The translations under genes were made by a program, and so were the position numbers. The notes under the pieces are model-generated. The model ran no database searches. It saw only the letters and a program-made list of their open reading frames with translations, and was not told the origin of the DNA. 31,090 nucleotides of DNA from Diplocarpon mali (lineage: Eukaryota; Ascomycota; Leotiomycetes; Helotiales; Drepanopezizaceae), in the NCBI GenBank assembly GCA_024741835.1, contig JAENRP010000175.1, forward strand, positions 61,377 through 92,466, read 5' to 3'. Shown one piece after another: positions 30,869 through 31,090 of the stretch (position 1 is its first letter; every line of letters begins with the position of its first letter).

Positions 30869-31090
30869 TGTGAAATATGAGGGCTGGCCGATATGGTAAA
30901 GAGAGTATAAGGTAGTATTGAGTAGTAAGTAATAGTAGTAGTTGAAGAACTTAGAGACTTAGGAGGCTTGATTCCTAACTACAGGAGCAAAGCAATCTAT
31001 ATATACAAAATATCTTAAGCTTCTAGAACCTTCTAGTATATTAGAGTTATACTAGATTATAAATCAATATAGGTATACGTAATGCAATAC
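30869..31090. mobile_element. Start of another insertion (F), probably an LTR; cut by the window end
   Basis: The match of D to E1 stops abruptly at 30868, in the middle of integrase, and a new sequence starts TGTGAAATATGAGG. A TG start directly at such a break is typical of an LTR. The 222 bp seen include a TATA candidate (CTATATATACAAAATA near 30997) and TTCTAGAACCTTC at 31021-31033, and appear less TA-rich than the surroundings. No second copy is in the window, so the type and strand are not proven. AAAAG (30864-30868) would be the duplication. Confidence 0.5.

Overview
The window looks like part of an AT-rich, gene-poor heterochromatic block from a filamentous ascomycete. No intact host gene, tRNA, rRNA or CRISPR array was found. 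Almost all of it is nested LTR retrotransposons of the Ty1/copia superfamily (Pseudoviridae). Paralogous copies differ almost only by C-to-T and G-to-A transitions, TpA is everywhere, and Gln and Trp codons have become stops. That is the signature of repeat-induced point mutation (RIP), so every retrotransposon gene is a pseudogene. The genus is not determined.

Layout. The host layer is a 127 bp piece of a copia element (C, + strand, 14544-14670). On its left lies copia A (- strand, 432-14543), and on its right copia D (- strand, from 14671). A was split by a 7.6 kb copia element E1 (+, 4636-12237, target duplication GTTTA) and by a 497 bp miniature LTR element, or TRIM (-, 13821-14317, duplication TCTAT). 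D was split by copia E2 (+, 15543-26735, duplication TGAGC/TAAGC). E2 was in turn split by copia B (-, 16656-22797, duplication TCATT), which landed in the Gag zinc knuckle. D breaks off at 30868, where a TG-starting sequence F begins. A, B and C are one family; E1 and D are a second; E2 is a third. Because related copies are present, the uninterrupted target site can be read for the E1, TRIM and E2 insertions. The B insertion rests on its duplication and on the continuous Gag frame.

Each full element has the usual order: LTR, primer-binding site, Gag, protease, integrase, reverse transcriptase, RNase H, polypurine tract, LTR. Recognisable motifs carry RIP changes, for example the reverse transcriptase YVDD read as YINN or FIDN. 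The A/B family, E1 and the TRIM share a primer site resembling the complement of the initiator tRNA-Met anticodon arm (half-tRNA priming). E2 instead has a site that looks like the complement of a tRNA 3' end.

The most interesting points are: the TRIM, which shares termini, primer site and polypurine tract with the E1/D family and is probably mobilised by it; an in-frame 13/16-residue repeat array inserted between protease and integrase in A and B, differing by one unit between copies; and a 1.5 kb region downstream of pol in E1/D with GGC-rich tracts and a 116-codon Ala/Lys/Arg-rich frame that stays open in both copies. I saw no convincing new non-transposon system.
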